Below are positions 7,318 to 17,594 of a DNA stretch of 32,578 bases, one piece after another. A model generated the notes under the pieces. It searched no databases. It saw only the letters and a program-made list of their open reading frames with translations, and was not told the DNA's origin. A program made the translations under genes and the position numbers. Location: assembly GCA_015066875.1 (NCBI GenBank), contig SVNM01000022.1, positions 1 to 32,578 of the forward strand, read 5' to 3'. Position 1 is the first letter of the stretch, and each line of letters begins with the position of its first letter. This DNA is from Ruminococcus sp. GTDB taxonomy: Bacteria; Bacillota; Clostridia; Oscillospirales; Ruminococcaceae.

Positions 7318-8151
7318 ATGGCTATTAAAAGCTACAAGCCTACGACACCTTCGAGACGTCAGATGACTGTAACTGACTACTCACAGCTGTCAAAGGTAGA
7401 GCCGGAGAAGAGCTTGCTCGAGCCCATGAAGAAGAAGTCGGGCCGAAACAGCTACGGCAGAATCACTGTTCGTCACAGAGGTGGCGGTAACAGAAGAAAG
7501 TATCGTGTTATAGATTTCAAGCGTGACAAGGATAACATGACTGCAACAGTTATGACACTTGAGTACGATCCTAACAGAAGCGCATTCATCGCACTCGTAC
7601 AGTACGAGGACGGCGAGAAGAGATACATCCTTGCTCCTCACGGACTTAAGGTTGGCGATAAGATCGAATCAGGTGCTGAGGCAGATATCAAGCCCGGTAA
7701 CGCGCTCAAGCTTGAGGATATCCCCGTTGGTACATTTATCCACGCTATCGAGCTTTACCCCGGAAAGGGCGCACAGCTCGTAAGAAGTGCCGGTAATATG
7801 GCTCAGCTTATGGGTAAGGAAGGTGCATATGCACTTATCAGACTTCCTTCAGGCGAAATGAGAAAGGTTCCGATCGGCTGTAAGGCAACTGTCGGACAGG
7901 TTTCAAACATTGATCACGAGAACGTAAACTTAGGTAAGGCCGGCCGTGTAAGAAACATGGGCTGGAGACCTACAGTAAGAGGTTCTGTAATGAACCCCTG
8001 CGATCACCCGCACGGTGGTGGTGAAGGTAAATCACCTATCGGTCGTCCCGGACCTGTTACTCCTTGGGGTAAGCCGGCTCTTGGATACAAGACACGTAAG
8101 AAGCACCACAGAACAGATAAGTTCATCGTAAAGCGCCGCAACGGCAAGTAA
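7318..8151 (+). CDS. rplB: 50S ribosomal protein L2
   Basis: L2 is needed for subunit joining and peptidyl-transferase activity. The 277-residue protein begins [17 protein letters not shown]. It has the RNA-binding [17 protein letters not shown] and the highly conserved C-terminal [19 protein letters not shown], whose His corresponds to the functionally important His229 of E. coli. The C-terminus [17 protein letters not shown] is typical. AAGGAG lies upstream of the ATG. Confidence 0.98.
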   Translation: MAIKSYKPTTPSRRQMTVTDYSQLSKVEPEKSLLEPMKKKSGRNSYGRITVRHRGGGNRRKYRVIDFKRDKDNMTATVMTLEYDPNRSAFIALVQYEDGEKRYILAPHGLKVGDKIESGAEADIKPGNALKLEDIPVGTFIHAIELYPGKGAQLVRSAGNMAQLMGKEGAYALIRLPSGEMRKVPIGCKATVGQVSNIDHENVNLGKAGRVRNMGWRPTVRGSVMNPCDHPHGGGEGKSPIGRPGPVTPWGKPALGYKTRKKHHRTDKFIVKRRNGK

Positions 8152-8172
8152 TCTGAAAGGAGGAACTGATTA

Positions 8173-8457
8173 ATGAGCAGAAGCATTAAAAAGGGACCTT
8201 ATGTCCAGGAGGTTCTTCTTAAGAGGGTTGTGGCTATGAACGAGGCAGGCGAGAAGAAGGTTCTCAAGACCTGGAGCCGTTCATCAACAATATTCCCTGA
8301 TTTTGTAGGACACACATTCGCTGTTCACGACGGACGCAAGCACGTTCCGGTATACGTAACAGAGGATATGGTAGGTCATAAGCTCGGCGAGTTTGCTCCC
8401 ACAAGAACATATAAGGGACACGCAGGCTCAAAGACATCAAATAACGGTAAGAAATAA
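8173..8457 (+). CDS. rpsS: 30S ribosomal protein S19
   Basis: S19 is a 30S head protein that contacts S13 and the A-site finger. The 94-residue sequence has the hallmark start [19 protein letters not shown] and the conserved [24 protein letters not shown] and [12 protein letters not shown] segments. AAAGGAGG precedes the ATG. It lies 21 bases after rplB and 18 bases before rplV. Confidence 0.98.
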   Translation: MSRSIKKGPYVQEVLLKRVVAMNEAGEKKVLKTWSRSSTIFPDFVGHTFAVHDGRKHVPVYVTEDMVGHKLGEFAPTRTYKGHAGSKTSNNGKK

Positions 8458-8475
8458 GCGGAAGGAGGAGTTCAG

Positions 8476-8811
8476 ATGGAAGCAAGAGCTTATTTAAGAA
8501 ATGCTCGTATATCACCCAGAAAGGTACAGATTGTTCTTGATCTTATCAGAAACAAGCCTGTAGACATCGCACTGGCTACTTTAGATCTTACTCCGAAGGC
8601 TGCAAGTCCTATCGTTGCTAAGCTTGTAAAGTCCGCAATGGCAAATGCTGAGAACAATCACAGCATGGATAAGGATAATCTCTACGTTGCAGAGTGCTTC
8701 GTAACACCGGGCCCTATAATGAAGAGAATTATGCCAAGAGCTCAGGGCAGAGCATTCAGAATTTTAAAGAGAACATCACACATCACAGTTGTTCTCAAAG
8801 AAAAAGAATAA
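8476..8811 (+). CDS. rplV: 50S ribosomal protein L22
   Basis: L22 lines the exit tunnel; its beta-hairpin loop is a known site of macrolide-resistance changes. The 111-residue protein begins [20 protein letters not shown] and includes the hairpin [19 protein letters not shown] (about residues 79-97), which appears full length. GAAGGAGG lies upstream of the ATG. Confidence 0.98.
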   Translation: MEARAYLRNARISPRKVQIVLDLIRNKPVDIALATLDLTPKAASPIVAKLVKSAMANAENNHSMDKDNLYVAECFVTPGPIMKRIMPRAQGRAFRILKRTSHITVVLKEKE

Positions 8812-8830
8812 TCCCAAGGAGGTTTGAATA

Positions 8831-9646
8831 ATGGGCCAGAAAGTTAATCCGCACGGACTTCGTGTCGGCGTTATTAAGGATTGGGATTCACGCTGGTTTG
8901 CTAACAAGGCAGATTTCGGCGATACTCTTGTTGAGGACTACAACGTTCGTAACTTCATAATGAAGTCACTGAACAGAAGATCAAAGAATCCCGCAGACAA
9001 GTGCGTATATGCAGGTGTTCCTAAGGTTGAGATCGAGAGATTCGCAGATAAGGTAAGAATCCACATTCACTGCGCAAAGCCCGGCATCATCATCGGCAGA
9101 CAGGGTGCAGAGATCGAAAAGCTCAGAACACAGCTTGAAGCAATGATGAAGAAGCAGGTTTTCATCAACATTTTAGAAGTTAAGCAGCCCGATATGGACG
9201 CTCAGCTCGTAGCAGAGAAGATTGCTCATGACCTTGAGGATCGTGTATCCTTCAGAAGAGCTATGAAGCAGTCAATCGGCAGATCAATGAGACTCGGCGC
9301 AAAGGGTATCAAGGTTAAGGTATCAGGCAGACTTGCCGGTGCTGAAATCGCAAGAAGCGAGAGCTACCACGAGGGTACAATTCCGCTTCAGACAATCCGT
9401 GCAGATATCGACTACGGTTTTGCTGAGGCAGATACAACTTACGGTAAGCTTGGCGTAAAGGTATGGATCTACAAGGGCGAAGTTCTCAAGGGCGACGCAG
9501 CAAAGGCTGCTGAGAAGAGAGAGAAGCTCGAAAGAAAGAACGACACAAGAAATAACGACAGACGTCGCCGTGATGACAGACGTGACGGCAACAGAAGAAA
9601 CAATTTCAAGGGTCGTGACGCAAAAAGAGAAGGAGGTAACCAGTAA
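8831..9646 (+). CDS. rpsC: 30S ribosomal protein S3 with long basic C-terminal tail
   Basis: S3 forms the mRNA entry channel with S4 and S5. The 271-residue protein starts [22 protein letters not shown]. It has the type-2 KH domain with GIIIGRQG at about 85-92 and the C-terminal domain with [12 protein letters not shown]. Many Firmicutes S3 proteins end soon after residue 215; here about 50 further residues are rich in Arg, Asp, Asn and Lys ([19 protein letters not shown]). Such low-complexity tails are found in some S3 homologues. The stop overlaps the rplP start by one base. Confidence 0.97.
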   Translation: MGQKVNPHGLRVGVIKDWDSRWFANKADFGDTLVEDYNVRNFIMKSLNRRSKNPADKCVYAGVPKVEIERFADKVRIHIHCAKPGIIIGRQGAEIEKLRTQLEAMMKKQVFINILEVKQPDMDAQLVAEKIAHDLEDRVSFRRAMKQSIGRSMRLGAKGIKVKVSGRLAGAEIARSESYHEGTIPLQTIRADIDYGFAEADTTYGKLGVKVWIYKGEVLKGDAAKAAEKREKLERKNDTRNNDRRRRDDRRDGNRRNNFKGRDAKREGGNQ

Positions 9647-10071
9647 TGCTGCTTCCAAAGAGAGTAAAATACCGCAGAGTCCACAGAGGACGTCTGAAGG
9701 GTAAGGCATACAGAGGTAACAAGGTAACATACGGTGATTTCGGTCTCCAGGCACTTGAGCCCGCTTGGATTACTTCCAACCAGATCGAGTCAGCCCGTAT
9801 CGCTATGACACGTTACATCAAGAGAGGCGGTCAGGTATGGATCAAGATATTCCCTGACAAGCCCATCACAGAAAAGCCCGCTGAAACACGAATGGGTTCA
9901 GGTAAGGGTTCACCCGAGTACTGGGTAGCAGTAGTAAAGCCCGGCAGAGTTCTTTTTGAGATCAAGGGCGTTGCTGAAGAAACTGCAAGAGAAGCTATGC
10001 GTCTTGCAATGCACAAGCTTCCTATCAAGTGTAAATTCGTAACAAAGGCAGAGCAGGAGGTTGAGCAGTAA
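9646..10071 (+). CDS. rplP: 50S ribosomal protein L16
   Basis: L16 helps position the A- and P-site tRNAs on the 50S. The 141-residue protein begins [16 protein letters not shown] and carries the conserved [26 protein letters not shown]. The ATG overlaps the rpsC stop (TAATG). The Shine-Dalgarno GGAGG is inside the last rpsC codons, so translation is probably coupled. rpmC overlaps its stop in the same way. Confidence 0.98.
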   Translation: MLLPKRVKYRRVHRGRLKGKAYRGNKVTYGDFGLQALEPAWITSNQIESARIAMTRYIKRGGQVWIKIFPDKPITEKPAETRMGSGKGSPEYWVAVVKPGRVLFEIKGVAEETAREAMRLAMHKLPIKCKFVTKAEQEVEQ

Positions 10072-10271
10072 TGAAAGCATCCGAAATCAAAGGTATGTCA
10101 GTTGACGAGATGAACGAGAAGCTTGCAAGCCTCAAGGAAGAGCTTTTTGCGCTCCGCTTTCAGCTTGCTGTAAATCAGCTTGAAAACACAGCTCGTCTTA
10201 AGGCTGTAAAGAAGGATATTGCCCGCATCAAGACATCTCTGCGCGCTGCAGAGCTGAATGCAGAGCAGTAA
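10071..10271 (+). CDS. rpmC: 50S ribosomal protein L29
   Basis: L29 is a small two-helix protein at the tunnel exit next to L23. The 66 residues form the expected helical hairpin, with the conserved [20 protein letters not shown] motif in the middle. Its ATG overlaps the rplP stop by one base and GCAGGAGG lies in the rplP end, so coupling is likely. rpsQ follows after 19 bases. Confidence 0.97.
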   Translation: MKASEIKGMSVDEMNEKLASLKEELFALRFQLAVNQLENTARLKAVKKDIARIKTSLRAAELNAEQ

Positions 10272-10290
10272 GAAAGGGAGGATTTAGCTA

Positions 10291-10551
10291 ATGTCTACTG
10301 AGAGAAACCTTAGAAAAACAAGAGTAGGTAAGGTTGTAAGCGATAAGATGGACAAAACCGTCGTAGTTGCTATCGTTGATAACGTTAAACACCCGCTTTA
10401 TAAGAAAATCATCAAGAGAACCGTAAAGCTCAAGGCTCACGATGAGCAGAACGAGTGCAGAATCGGCGATCGCGTTGAGGTTATGGAAACACGTCCGCTT
10501 TCAAAGGATAAGAGATGGCGTGTAACAAACATTATCGAAAGAGCTAAGTAA
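10291..10551 (+). CDS. rpsQ: 30S ribosomal protein S17
   Basis: S17 is a primary 16S rRNA binder with an OB fold. The 86-residue protein includes [21 protein letters not shown] and the signature [30 protein letters not shown] lies upstream of the ATG. A 42-base gap separates it from rplN. Confidence 0.97.
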   Translation: MSTERNLRKTRVGKVVSDKMDKTVVVAIVDNVKHPLYKKIIKRTVKLKAHDEQNECRIGDRVEVMETRPLSKDKRWRVTNIIERAK

Positions 10552-10593
10552 TCTAATTGTATAAAGCTTAATGCTTGAAAGGAGGAACTCGCT

Positions 10594-10962
10594 GTGATAC
10601 AGATGCAGACTTATTTAAAAGTCGCTGACAACACAGGCGCTAAGGAGCTTATGTGTATCAGAGTTCTGGGAGGTACACGCAGAAGATATGCAAATATCGG
10701 CGATGTAGTAGTTGCTTCAGTAAAGAAAGCAACACCCGGAGGCGTTGTAAAGAAGGGCGATGTTGTAAAGGCAGTTATCGTTCGTTCAGCAAAGGGACTC
10801 AGAAGAGAGGATGGAACATACATCCGTTTCGATGAGAACGCTGCTGTAATTATTAAGGAAGATAAGAACCCCAAGGGAACCCGAATTTTCGGACCTGTTG
10901 CTAAGGAGCTCCGTGAGAAGGAGTATACAAAAATCCTCAGCCTGGCTCCCGAGGTACTTTAA
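10594..10962 (+). CDS. rplN: 50S ribosomal protein L14
   Basis: L14 forms part of the inter-subunit bridge with 16S rRNA. The 122-residue protein begins [19 protein letters not shown], matching the family N-terminus. This supports the GTG at 10594 over the ATG at 10603, although the AAAGGAGG is then ten bases away. The conserved [17 protein letters not shown] and C-terminal [11 protein letters not shown] segments are present. It is the first gene of the classical spc section, but no promoter is seen before it. Confidence 0.97.
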   Translation: MIQMQTYLKVADNTGAKELMCIRVLGGTRRRYANIGDVVVASVKKATPGGVVKKGDVVKAVIVRSAKGLRREDGTYIRFDENAAVIIKEDKNPKGTRIFGPVAKELREKEYTKILSLAPEVL

Positions 10963-10979
10963 TGGAGGTGTCATAGGAA

Positions 10980-11321
10980 ATGAGTAAGGTTCATGTAAAA
11001 ACAGGTGACACTGTAATCCTTCTTACCGGTAAGTATGAAGACAAGTTCGAGAAAAACGGCGACAGAAAGACAGGTAAGGTAGTAGAGGTAAGCCCTAAGG
11101 AGGGTAAGGTTATCGTTGAGGGAATCAACGTAATCACAAAGCATGTAAAGCCCACAAGAATGGGTGAAAAGGGTGGCATCATCAAGACAGAGGCTCCCGT
11201 ATATGCATCAAAGGTACAGCTTGTATGCCCCAAGTGCGGCAAGCCTACAAGAGTAGGCCACACAATTGAGGACGACAAGAAGGTTCGCGTTTGCAAGAAA
11301 TGCGGCAAGTCATTTAAGTAA
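10980..11321 (+). CDS. rplX: 50S ribosomal protein L24
   Basis: L24 initiates 50S assembly and lies near the tunnel exit. The 113-residue protein has the KOW region ([21 protein letters not shown]) and a C-terminal zinc-ribbon-like segment with two CxxC pairs, CPKC and CKKC, about 23 residues apart. This cysteine-bearing form occurs in some bacteria. AATGGAGGTG lies ahead of the ATG. Confidence 0.97.
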   Translation: MSKVHVKTGDTVILLTGKYEDKFEKNGDRKTGKVVEVSPKEGKVIVEGINVITKHVKPTRMGEKGGIIKTEAPVYASKVQLVCPKCGKPTRVGHTIEDDKKVRVCKKCGKSFK

Positions 11322-11338
11322 TTAGAAGGAGAAACGAC

Positions 11339-11878
11339 ATGGCTAGATTAAAGGAATATTATGTTAGCACCGTTGCTCCTGCAATGATGAAGAAATTCGG
11401 CTACAAGAGCGTAATGCAGATTCCTAAGCTTGACAAGGTAGTAATCAATGTCGGCGCAGGAGAGGCAAAGGATAACGCAAAGGTTATCGACGCAATCATG
11501 ACTGATCTGGCAACAATCACAGGTCAGAAGCCTGTAGTCTGCAGAGCTAAGAAGTCAGTTGCTAACTTCAAGCTTCGTGAGGGAATGCCCATCGGCGTTA
11601 AGGTAACACTCAGAGGCGAAAAAATGTATGAATTCGTAGATAAGCTCTTCAACGTAGCATTCCCCCGAGTAAGAGACTTCAGAGGAATCAACGGCAATTC
11701 ATTTGACGGCAAGGGCAACTACTCAACAGGTATCAAGGAACAGCTCATCTTCCCTGAGATCGAGTATGACAAGATCGACAAGGTAAGAGGTATGGATATC
11801 AACTTCATCACAACAGCACAGACAGATGAAGAGTCTAAGGAGCTTTTGACACTTATGGGTGCTCCGTTCATCAAGTAA
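11339..11878 (+). CDS. rplE: 50S ribosomal protein L5
   Basis: L5 binds 5S rRNA and contacts P-site tRNA. The 179-residue protein starts [22 protein letters not shown]. It includes [40 protein letters not shown] and [20 protein letters not shown], all family landmarks. Length is normal. AGAAGGAG precedes the ATG. Confidence 0.98.
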   Translation: MARLKEYYVSTVAPAMMKKFGYKSVMQIPKLDKVVINVGAGEAKDNAKVIDAIMTDLATITGQKPVVCRAKKSVANFKLREGMPIGVKVTLRGEKMYEFVDKLFNVAFPRVRDFRGINGNSFDGKGNYSTGIKEQLIFPEIEYDKIDKVRGMDINFITTAQTDEESKELLTLMGAPFIK

Positions 11879-11896
11879 TCAGGGAGGAAACAGATA

Positions 11897-12082
11897 ATGG
11901 CTAAAAAGGCAATGATCAATAAGCAGCAGAAGACTCCCAAGTATTCCACAAGAGCATACAACAGATGCAAGATTTGTGGCAGACCGCATGCATATCTCAG
12001 AAAGTTCGGCATCTGCCGTATCTGCTTCAGAGAGCTTGCACACGACGGTCAGATTCCGGGTGTTAAGAAAGCAAGCTGGTAA
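11897..12082 (+). CDS. rpsN: 30S ribosomal protein S14, zinc-binding type Z
   Basis: A 61-residue short S14 with two CxxC pairs (CKIC at about 24-27 and CRIC at about 39-42) that should bind zinc, and the typical end [17 protein letters not shown]. This is the C+ form found in most Gram-positive bacteria; the longer zinc-free S14 is not encoded here. GGGAGG lies upstream of the ATG, 18 bases after rplE. Confidence 0.98.
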   Translation: MAKKAMINKQQKTPKYSTRAYNRCKICGRPHAYLRKFGICRICFRELAHDGQIPGVKKASW

Positions 12083-12106
12083 AATACAAAAAGGAGGTCA
12101 TTCGGC

Positions 12107-12505
12107 ATGCAAATCACTGATACAATAGCAGATCTTTTAACAAGAATTCGTAATGCGAGTTCCGCAAAGCACGCCACAGTTGACGTTCCCGCTTCAAATG
12201 TAAAGAAGGCTATCACACAGATTCTCGTAGATGAGGGTTATGTAAAGGGCTTCCAGGTCATTGAAGATGGTAAGCAGGGTGTAATCAGAATCACACTGAA
12301 GTACGGCGACAACAAGTCACCCGTAATCACCGGCTTACGCAGGGTGTCAAAACCTGGTCTGCGTATATATTCAAGCTGCGCAGATATGCCTAAGGTAAGA
12401 AAAGGCCTTGGCGTAGCAATCGTTTCAACATCAAAGGGTATCGTAACAGACAAGAAGGCAAGAGAGCTTAATGTCGGCGGCGAAATCCTCGCATACATCT
12501 GGTAA
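12107..12505 (+). CDS. rpsH: 30S ribosomal protein S8
   Basis: S8 binds the central domain of 16S rRNA and, in E. coli, represses the spc operon. The 132-residue protein begins [22 protein letters not shown] and ends with the signature [33 protein letters not shown] lies upstream of the ATG. I did not see an obvious S8-type mRNA site near rplE, but the search was by eye. Confidence 0.98.
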   Translation: MQITDTIADLLTRIRNASSAKHATVDVPASNVKKAITQILVDEGYVKGFQVIEDGKQGVIRITLKYGDNKSPVITGLRRVSKPGLRIYSSCADMPKVRKGLGVAIVSTSKGIVTDKKARELNVGGEILAYIW

Positions 12506-12517
12506 GGAGGAACTGAT

Positions 12518-13063
12518 ATGTCAAGAATTGGTAAAATGCCTATCAGCGTTCCCGCAGGTGTAGAGGTTAAGAACGACAACAACTGCATCACTGTAAAGGG
12601 ACCTAAGGGCGAACTTACAAGACAGTTCAGCAAGAATCTCGGAATTGAGGTTGCTGAAGGTGTAATTACAGTAACAAGACCTAACGATGACAAGAAGAAT
12701 CGTTCACTTCACGGTCTTACAAGAACACTCATTGCCAACATGGTAGAGGGTGTAACAAACGGATATTCAAAGACTCTCGAAATCGAGGGTGTCGGCTACC
12801 GTGCAGCAAAGCAGGGCAATAAGATAACACTTAACCTTGGATTCTCACATCCTGTTGAGTTTACAGAGACAGACAGCATCAAGCTTGAAGTTCCTGCACC
12901 CAACAAGATTGTAGTAAGCGGTATCGACAAGCAGGCTGTAGGTCAGTTTGCAGCTGAGATTCGCGAAAAGCGTCCACCTGAGCCTTACAAGGGCAAGGGA
13001 ATCAGATATGCCGGCGAGCACATCATCCGCAAGGAAGGTAAGGCCGGTAAGGGCAAGAAGTAA
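12518..13063 (+). CDS. rplF: 50S ribosomal protein L6
   Basis: L6 sits near the factor-binding site of the 50S. The 181-residue protein starts [17 protein letters not shown], contains two similar domains with [19 protein letters not shown], and ends with the signature [38 protein letters not shown] precedes the ATG, 12 bases after the rpsH stop. Confidence 0.98.
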   Translation: MSRIGKMPISVPAGVEVKNDNNCITVKGPKGELTRQFSKNLGIEVAEGVITVTRPNDDKKNRSLHGLTRTLIANMVEGVTNGYSKTLEIEGVGYRAAKQGNKITLNLGFSHPVEFTETDSIKLEVPAPNKIVVSGIDKQAVGQFAAEIREKRPPEPYKGKGIRYAGEHIIRKEGKAGKGKK

Positions 13064-13082
13064 TTAAAAGGAGCAAATTGCT

Positions 13083-13442
13083 ATGATAAAGAAATTCGAC
13101 AGCAATAAGGCAAGATTAAAGAGACATCGCAGAGTTCGTGCAAAGATTTCAGGCACAGCAGAGCGTCCCCGTCTCAATGTGTTCCGTTCAACAAAGCACA
13201 TCTATGCTCAGCTCATTGATGATGTAAACGGAGTTACTCTTGCTTCAGCGTCAAGCATGGATAAGGGCTTTGAGGGCAACGGCGGAAACGTAGAAGGTGC
13301 TCGCAAGGTAGGCGAAATGATCGCAAAGAATGCTGCAGACAAGGGTATAACAGAGGTTGTATTCGACAGAGGCGGCTACCTTTACCACGGACGTGTAAAG
13401 GAACTTGCAGAAGGCGCAAGAGAAAACGGATTAAAATTCTAA
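13083..13442 (+). CDS. rplR: 50S ribosomal protein L18
   Basis: L18 brings 5S rRNA to the 50S together with L5. The 119-residue protein has the Arg-rich N-terminus ([23 protein letters not shown]), [13 protein letters not shown]-like RSTKHIYAQ, and the C-terminal [36 protein letters not shown] precedes the ATG. Confidence 0.98.
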   Translation: MIKKFDSNKARLKRHRRVRAKISGTAERPRLNVFRSTKHIYAQLIDDVNGVTLASASSMDKGFEGNGGNVEGARKVGEMIAKNAADKGITEVVFDRGGYLYHGRVKELAEGARENGLKF

Positions 13443-13457
13443 GAGGGAGGTAAAACG

Positions 13458-13958
13458 ATGGCAAATATTGAAACACAGGGCACAGAGCTCGTAGAGAAGG
13501 TTGTTGCTATCAACCGTGTTTCCAAGACAGTAAAGGGCGGTCGTGTAATGAAGTTTGCAGCACTCGTAGTAGTGGGCGACGGAAACGGCACAGTAGGCTT
13601 TGGTCTCGGTAAGTCAGGCGAAGTTCCTGATGCAATCCGCAAGGGTATCGAGGACGCAAAGAAGAACCTCAAGAAGATTGCTCTTAAGGGAACAACAATT
13701 CCTCACGAAATCATCGGAGAATTCGGTGCAGGCAGAGTTCTTATGAAGCCCGCAGCACCCGGTACCGGAGTAATCGCAGGTGGTCCTGTACGTGCGGTAA
13801 TCGAGGTAGCAGGCATCAAGGATATCAGAACAAAGTCACTCCGTTCAAACAATCCCTGTAACGTGGTAAGAGCTACAATCAACGGTCTTACAGCTTGTAC
13901 AACAGCAAAGGAAGTTGCTGCTAAGAGAGGCAAGACAGTTAAGGAAATTTTAGGTTAA
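13458..13958 (+). CDS. rpsE: 30S ribosomal protein S5
   Basis: S5 helps form the mRNA entry channel and affects decoding accuracy. The 166-residue protein has the N-terminal [20 protein letters not shown] and the [17 protein letters not shown] loop. The C-terminal domain carries [28 protein letters not shown] lies upstream of the ATG; rpmD follows after 15 bases. Confidence 0.98.
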   Translation: MANIETQGTELVEKVVAINRVSKTVKGGRVMKFAALVVVGDGNGTVGFGLGKSGEVPDAIRKGIEDAKKNLKKIALKGTTIPHEIIGEFGAGRVLMKPAAPGTGVIAGGPVRAVIEVAGIKDIRTKSLRSNNPCNVVRATINGLTACTTAKEVAAKRGKTVKEILG

Positions 13959-13973
13959 GAGGAGGCAGTAACA

Positions 13974-14150
13974 ATGGCAAAGGAAATCAAGCTTGTCAAG
14001 AGTCTTATCGGAAGAAAGAAAGACCAGATCGCTACTGCTCAGTCACTTGGCCTTAAGAAGGTGGGCGACGTAACAGTACAGCCCGACAATGAGCAGACAA
14101 ACGGCAAAATCAATAAGATAATCCACCTCGTTGAGGTACATGAAGCGTAA
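13974..14150 (+). CDS. rpmD: 50S ribosomal protein L30
   Basis: A 58-residue L30, a small single-domain 50S protein. It reads [18 protein letters not shown], then [19 protein letters not shown], and ends IHLVEVHEA, covering all the family's conserved points. GAGGAGG lies about eight bases before the ATG. It fills the usual place between rpsE and rplO, with 15 and 18 bases on each side. Confidence 0.96.
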   Translation: MAKEIKLVKSLIGRKKDQIATAQSLGLKKVGDVTVQPDNEQTNGKINKIIHLVEVHEA

Positions 14151-14168
14151 GCAAGGAGGTGCAAGTAT

Positions 14169-14609
14169 ATGAAAATTCACGAATTAACACCCGCACTTGA
14201 TTCCAACAAGGCTTCCAAGAGAGTCGGCAGAGGTCATGGTTCAGGTAACGGAAAGACAGCCGGCAAGGGCCACAAGGGTCAGAACGCACGTTCAGGCGGC
14301 GGTGTAAGAATCGGCTTTGAGGGTGGACAGATGCCTCTGGCAAGACGTATCCCTAAGAGAGGATTCAACAACATATTTGCAACAAAGTATGCAGTTGTTA
14401 ACGTATCAGATCTTAACAAGTTCAAGGAAGGAACTGTAGTAGATACAGAGCTTCTCGTAGCAGCAGGTCTGGTAAAGAAGGCAAGTGATAACGTAAAGGT
14501 CCTCGGCAATGGCGAGCTTACTGTAAATCTTACAGTAAAGGCAGCTAAGTTCTCACAGAGTGCTATCGAGAAAATCGAAAAGGCTGGCGGGAAAGCTGAG
14601 GTGATGTAA
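14169..14609 (+). CDS. rplO: 50S ribosomal protein L15
   Basis: L15 is a late-assembling 50S protein. The 146-residue sequence has the glycine-rich N-terminal [21 protein letters not shown] and the motif [27 protein letters not shown] compact C-terminal domain with [23 protein letters not shown] follows. AAGGAGGTG lies upstream. Its stop is one base from the secY start, so secY is probably translationally coupled. Confidence 0.98.
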   Translation: MKIHELTPALDSNKASKRVGRGHGSGNGKTAGKGHKGQNARSGGGVRIGFEGGQMPLARRIPKRGFNNIFATKYAVVNVSDLNKFKEGTVVDTELLVAAGLVKKASDNVKVLGNGELTVNLTVKAAKFSQSAIEKIEKAGGKAEVM

Positions 14610-14610
14610 T

Positions 14611-15921
14611 GTGTTTCAGACGCTGAGAAAGGCATGGGGTGTACCCGACATTCGCAAAAAGCTTTTATACACATTACTCATGATAATCATATTCAGATTT
14701 GGAAGCGCAATAACAGTTCCCTTTCTCGACGCAAATGTCGTAAAGACATGGATGGACAGTAACGCAACAGGCGGAAACTTCCTTGAGTATCTGAATACAA
14801 TGACAGGTGGCGCCCTTTCACAGGCAACACTGTTCTCACTTTCAATCACACCTTATATCAATGCATCAATTATTATGCAGCTTCTCACATACGCACTTCC
14901 GCCTCTTGAGAGATTAAGAGACGAAGGCGAAGAGGGAAGAAAGAAAATCAACAAGATAACAGCTTACGTTGCACTTGGTCTTGGTATTTTTATGTCATTT
15001 GCTTACTATCTGACACTTAAGAATACTATGCAGGCTGTAACATATACAAAGGGCTGGGAGATGTACTTCGCAGCAGTTGTAATCATTGCTTGTCTTGTTG
15101 CAGGTTCACAGTTTGTAGTATGGATGGGTAACAGAATCAGCGATAAGGGTATCGGCAACGGTGTATCAATGATCCTTTTTGCCGGTATCGCAGCAAGATT
15201 CCCTGTAGATGCAGGTCACCTTATCAGTCTTACAATGGATGAGCCTAACCCCTATCTCTTCGTAACAATCGGTACAGTGATCTTCGTTATCGCTGAGCTC
15301 GCATTCGTTGTTTTAATGAACGAAGCCGAGAGAAGAATTCCGATTCAGTACGCAAAGAGAGTAGTAGGAAGAAAGCAGTATGGCGGACAGAAGACTCATA
15401 TTCCGATTAAGATCTGTATGAGCGGTGTAATGCCTATCATCTTCGCAATGTCATTTATGTCACTTCCCGCTACAATTCAGCTTTTCAAACCTGTAACAGA
15501 AGACTCATCAGGCTTCTATAAGGGCTTCTGTGAGTTCTTCAATACAAGAAGCGTACCTTATGCAATAATCTACTTTATCCTGATTATCGCATTCAACTAT
15601 TTCTACGTTTCAATTCAGTACAATCCCGTTGAGATCGCAAATAATCTTCGTCAGTCAAACGGCGGTATCCCCGGCATCAGACCCGGAAAGCCCACTTCAG
15701 ATTACATTCAGAAGGTTCTGTCAAAGATTACACTTGTAGGTGCGTTCTTCCTCGGCATAATCGCAGTTATTCCGATTATCGCAGCATGGATCGATCCTAA
15801 CCTTTCAACACTTTCAATGGGCGGTACAACACTTCTTATCGCTGTAAGCGTTGCTCTTGAGACAACACGTACTCTTGAGTCACAGCTTATGATGCGTCAC
15901 CATAAAGGCTTCTTAAAGTAA
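14611..15921 (+). CDS. secY: Protein translocase subunit SecY
   Basis: The pore subunit of the SecYEG translocon, in the cytoplasmic membrane. The 436-residue protein has the ten expected hydrophobic helices. Family landmarks include the N-terminal [13 protein letters not shown], the plug-region [27 protein letters not shown], the loop [12 protein letters not shown] and [12 protein letters not shown]. The start is GTG at 14611 with GAGGTG seven bases upstream, inside the rplO end. An overlapping ATG at 14609 is in another frame. Placement after rplO is universal. Confidence 0.98.
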   Translation: MFQTLRKAWGVPDIRKKLLYTLLMIIIFRFGSAITVPFLDANVVKTWMDSNATGGNFLEYLNTMTGGALSQATLFSLSITPYINASIIMQLLTYALPPLERLRDEGEEGRKKINKITAYVALGLGIFMSFAYYLTLKNTMQAVTYTKGWEMYFAAVVIIACLVAGSQFVVWMGNRISDKGIGNGVSMILFAGIAARFPVDAGHLISLTMDEPNPYLFVTIGTVIFVIAELAFVVLMNEAERRIPIQYAKRVVGRKQYGGQKTHIPIKICMSGVMPIIFAMSFMSLPATIQLFKPVTEDSSGFYKGFCEFFNTRSVPYAIIYFILIIAFNYFYVSIQYNPVEIANNLRQSNGGIPGIRPGKPTSDYIQKVLSKITLVGAFFLGIIAVIPIIAAWIDPNLSTLSMGGTTLLIAVSVALETTRTLESQLMMRHHKGFLK

Positions 15922-15935
15922 GGAGGATACTAAGT

Positions 15936-16568
15936 ATGAATCTTATCTTTTTAGGTGCTCCCGGTGCAGGAAAGGGTACACAGGCTGAGGTAGTTTCCGA
16001 AGCTATGAACATTCCCCAGATCTCAACCGGAAACATTCTTCGTGAGGCTGCCAAGAACGGTACAGAGTACGGTCTCAAGGCAAAGGCTGCAATGGACTCA
16101 GGCGCTCTCGTTTCAGATGATATCGTAATCGGTATTCTGAAGGAAAGAATCGCTCAGGACGATTGCCAGAATGGCTTTATCCTCGACGGATTCCCAAGAA
16201 CAGTTCCTCAGGCAGAGGCTCTTGACGCAATGAACATCAAAATCGACAAGGTAATCGAAATCGCTGTAGCAGATGAAACAATCAAGCAGAGAGTTTCAGG
16301 CAGACGTGTCTGCGAAGTCTGCGGTGCTTCATACCACGTTGAGTATAAGCCTTCAAAGGTTGAGGGCAAGTGTGATAAGTGCGGTGGCAACACAATCATC
16401 CGTAAGGACGATCAGCCCGAAACAGTTCTTGAAAGACTGGCAGTTTATCACGAAAAGACAGCTCCCCTGAAGGAATACTATGCAAAGCAGGGCAAGCTTG
16501 TAACAGTAGAGGGTCAGGAAGAAGTAGCAGATACTTCAAAGCTCACTCTTGAAGCTGTAAAGGCGTAA
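15936..16568 (+). CDS. adk: Adenylate kinase
   Basis: Catalyses ATP + AMP to 2 ADP in the cytoplasm. The 210-residue protein has the P-loop GAPGAGKGT (7-15), the AMP-binding STGNILREA and the DGFPRT motif. The long LID domain carries two CxxC pairs (CEVC and CDKC), which in Gram-positive enzymes bind zinc. AAGGAGG lies upstream of the ATG. It is 14 bases after secY and five bases before map. Confidence 0.97.
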   Translation: MNLIFLGAPGAGKGTQAEVVSEAMNIPQISTGNILREAAKNGTEYGLKAKAAMDSGALVSDDIVIGILKERIAQDDCQNGFILDGFPRTVPQAEALDAMNIKIDKVIEIAVADETIKQRVSGRRVCEVCGASYHVEYKPSKVEGKCDKCGGNTIIRKDDQPETVLERLAVYHEKTAPLKEYYAKQGKLVTVEGQEEVADTSKLTLEAVKA

Positions 16569-16573
16569 GCTGT

Positions 16574-17323
16574 ATGATTAGCATAAAATCAAAAACCGAT
16601 TTAGCTAAAATGCGTGAAGCCGGAAAAATCGCCGGCGGAGCGCTGAAGCTTGCGGGAGAATCAATTAAACCGGGGATGAGCACGCTTGATCTTGACAAAA
16701 TAGTTCACAACTATATTGTTGGATGCGGTGCAAAGCCCTCGTTCAAAGGGTATGGCGGATTTCCGGCAAGTGCCTGTATCTCAATAAATGATGAGGTAAT
16801 TCACGGAATACCCCGTGCCAACAGAATAATTCGTGAGGGCGATATCGTCAGCGTCGATGTGGGAGCTTTTTATAACGGCTTTCACGGAGATACCTGTGCA
16901 ACATTCCCTTGCGGAGAAATTTCTGAAGAAGCAAAAGCATTGCTTGAGGTTACAAAGGCAAGCCTCTATGAAGGAATTGCCAAAGCTCAGGTTGGCGCCA
17001 GACTCGGAGATGTATCTCATGCTGTCGAGGAGTACTGTGCCTCACGAGGCTACGGAATCGTAAGAAATTACTGCGGCCACGGAATCGGCAGAGAGCTTCA
17101 TGAATCACCCGAGGTCCCGAACTGGGGACGCGCAGGGCACGGTCCAAGACTGACAGCCGGAATGACAATCTGCATCGAACCAATGATTAATGCAAAGGGC
17201 GATGATGTGAAGGTTATGAAGGACGGCTGGACTGTTCTGACGGTAAGTGGTTCACTGTCTGCTCACTTTGAGCATACAATCGCAATAACTCCTGACGGTC
17301 CCGTCATTATGACACAACCCTGA
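16574..17323 (+). CDS. map: Type I methionine aminopeptidase
   Basis: Removes the initiator methionine from nascent proteins. The 249-residue protein shows the pita-bread fold motifs: SINDEVIHGIP, DVGAFYNGFHGD with the first metal-binding Asp residues, CGHGIGRELHE with the metal His, and ICIEPM and HFEHTIAI with the metal Glu residues. It lacks the N-terminal zinc finger of longer forms. The ATG at 16574 is five bases after adk with only a weak AAAGGC-like Shine-Dalgarno, so translation probably depends on coupling to adk. Confidence 0.97.
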   Translation: MISIKSKTDLAKMREAGKIAGGALKLAGESIKPGMSTLDLDKIVHNYIVGCGAKPSFKGYGGFPASACISINDEVIHGIPRANRIIREGDIVSVDVGAFYNGFHGDTCATFPCGEISEEAKALLEVTKASLYEGIAKAQVGARLGDVSHAVEEYCASRGYGIVRNYCGHGIGRELHESPEVPNWGRAGHGPRLTAGMTICIEPMINAKGDDVKVMKDGWTVLTVSGSLSAHFEHTIAITPDGPVIMTQP

Positions 17324-17336
17324 CGGAGGGATGCTT

Positions 17337-17579
17337 GTGAAGGTACAAAAAGGCTCGGTTGTAAAGGCCATCGCCGGAAGAGATAATGAAGGATACTTCG
17401 TTGTGACCGGTGTGGAAGACGGATACTGCTTTATAGCAGACGGCAAAAGCAGAAAGCTTGAAAGCCCGAAGCGAAAGAATATAAAGCATCTGCGCTTTAC
17501 AAACAGTATGATTGAATTAAACGATATAACTGATAAAAAACTCAGAACACAGCTGAGAGAATACTCTGCTGATGAGTAA
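17337..17579 (+). CDS. KOW-domain putative RNA-binding protein
   Basis: About 80 residues starting MKVQKGSVVKAIAGRDNEGYFVV, with a KOW-like segment over the first 30 residues. A lysine-rich stretch (KSRKLESPKRKNIKHLRF) follows and resembles archaeal/eukaryotic L14e-like proteins annotated in the same place in many Clostridia. The start was set at GTG 17337 because GGAGG (17325-17329) is seven bases upstream; an ATG at 17331 would be one base away. Its position between map and infA implies a role with the ribosome or mRNA, but no function is established here. Confidence 0.85.
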   Translation: MKVQKGSVVKAIAGRDNEGYFVVTGVEDGYCFIADGKSRKLESPKRKNIKHLRFTNSMIELNDITDKKLRTQLREYSADE

Positions 17580-17594
17580 GGGAGGTTATGCAAG

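Noticed and set aside
9323-9754. 143-residue open frame antisense to the rpsC tail and rplP
   Set aside because: Low-complexity leucine/serine-rich shadow of the Arg-rich S3 tail.
12238-12693. 151-residue open frame on the minus strand inside rpsH and rplF
   Set aside because: It is antisense to two conserved ribosomal genes and has no ribosome binding site or recognisable domain.
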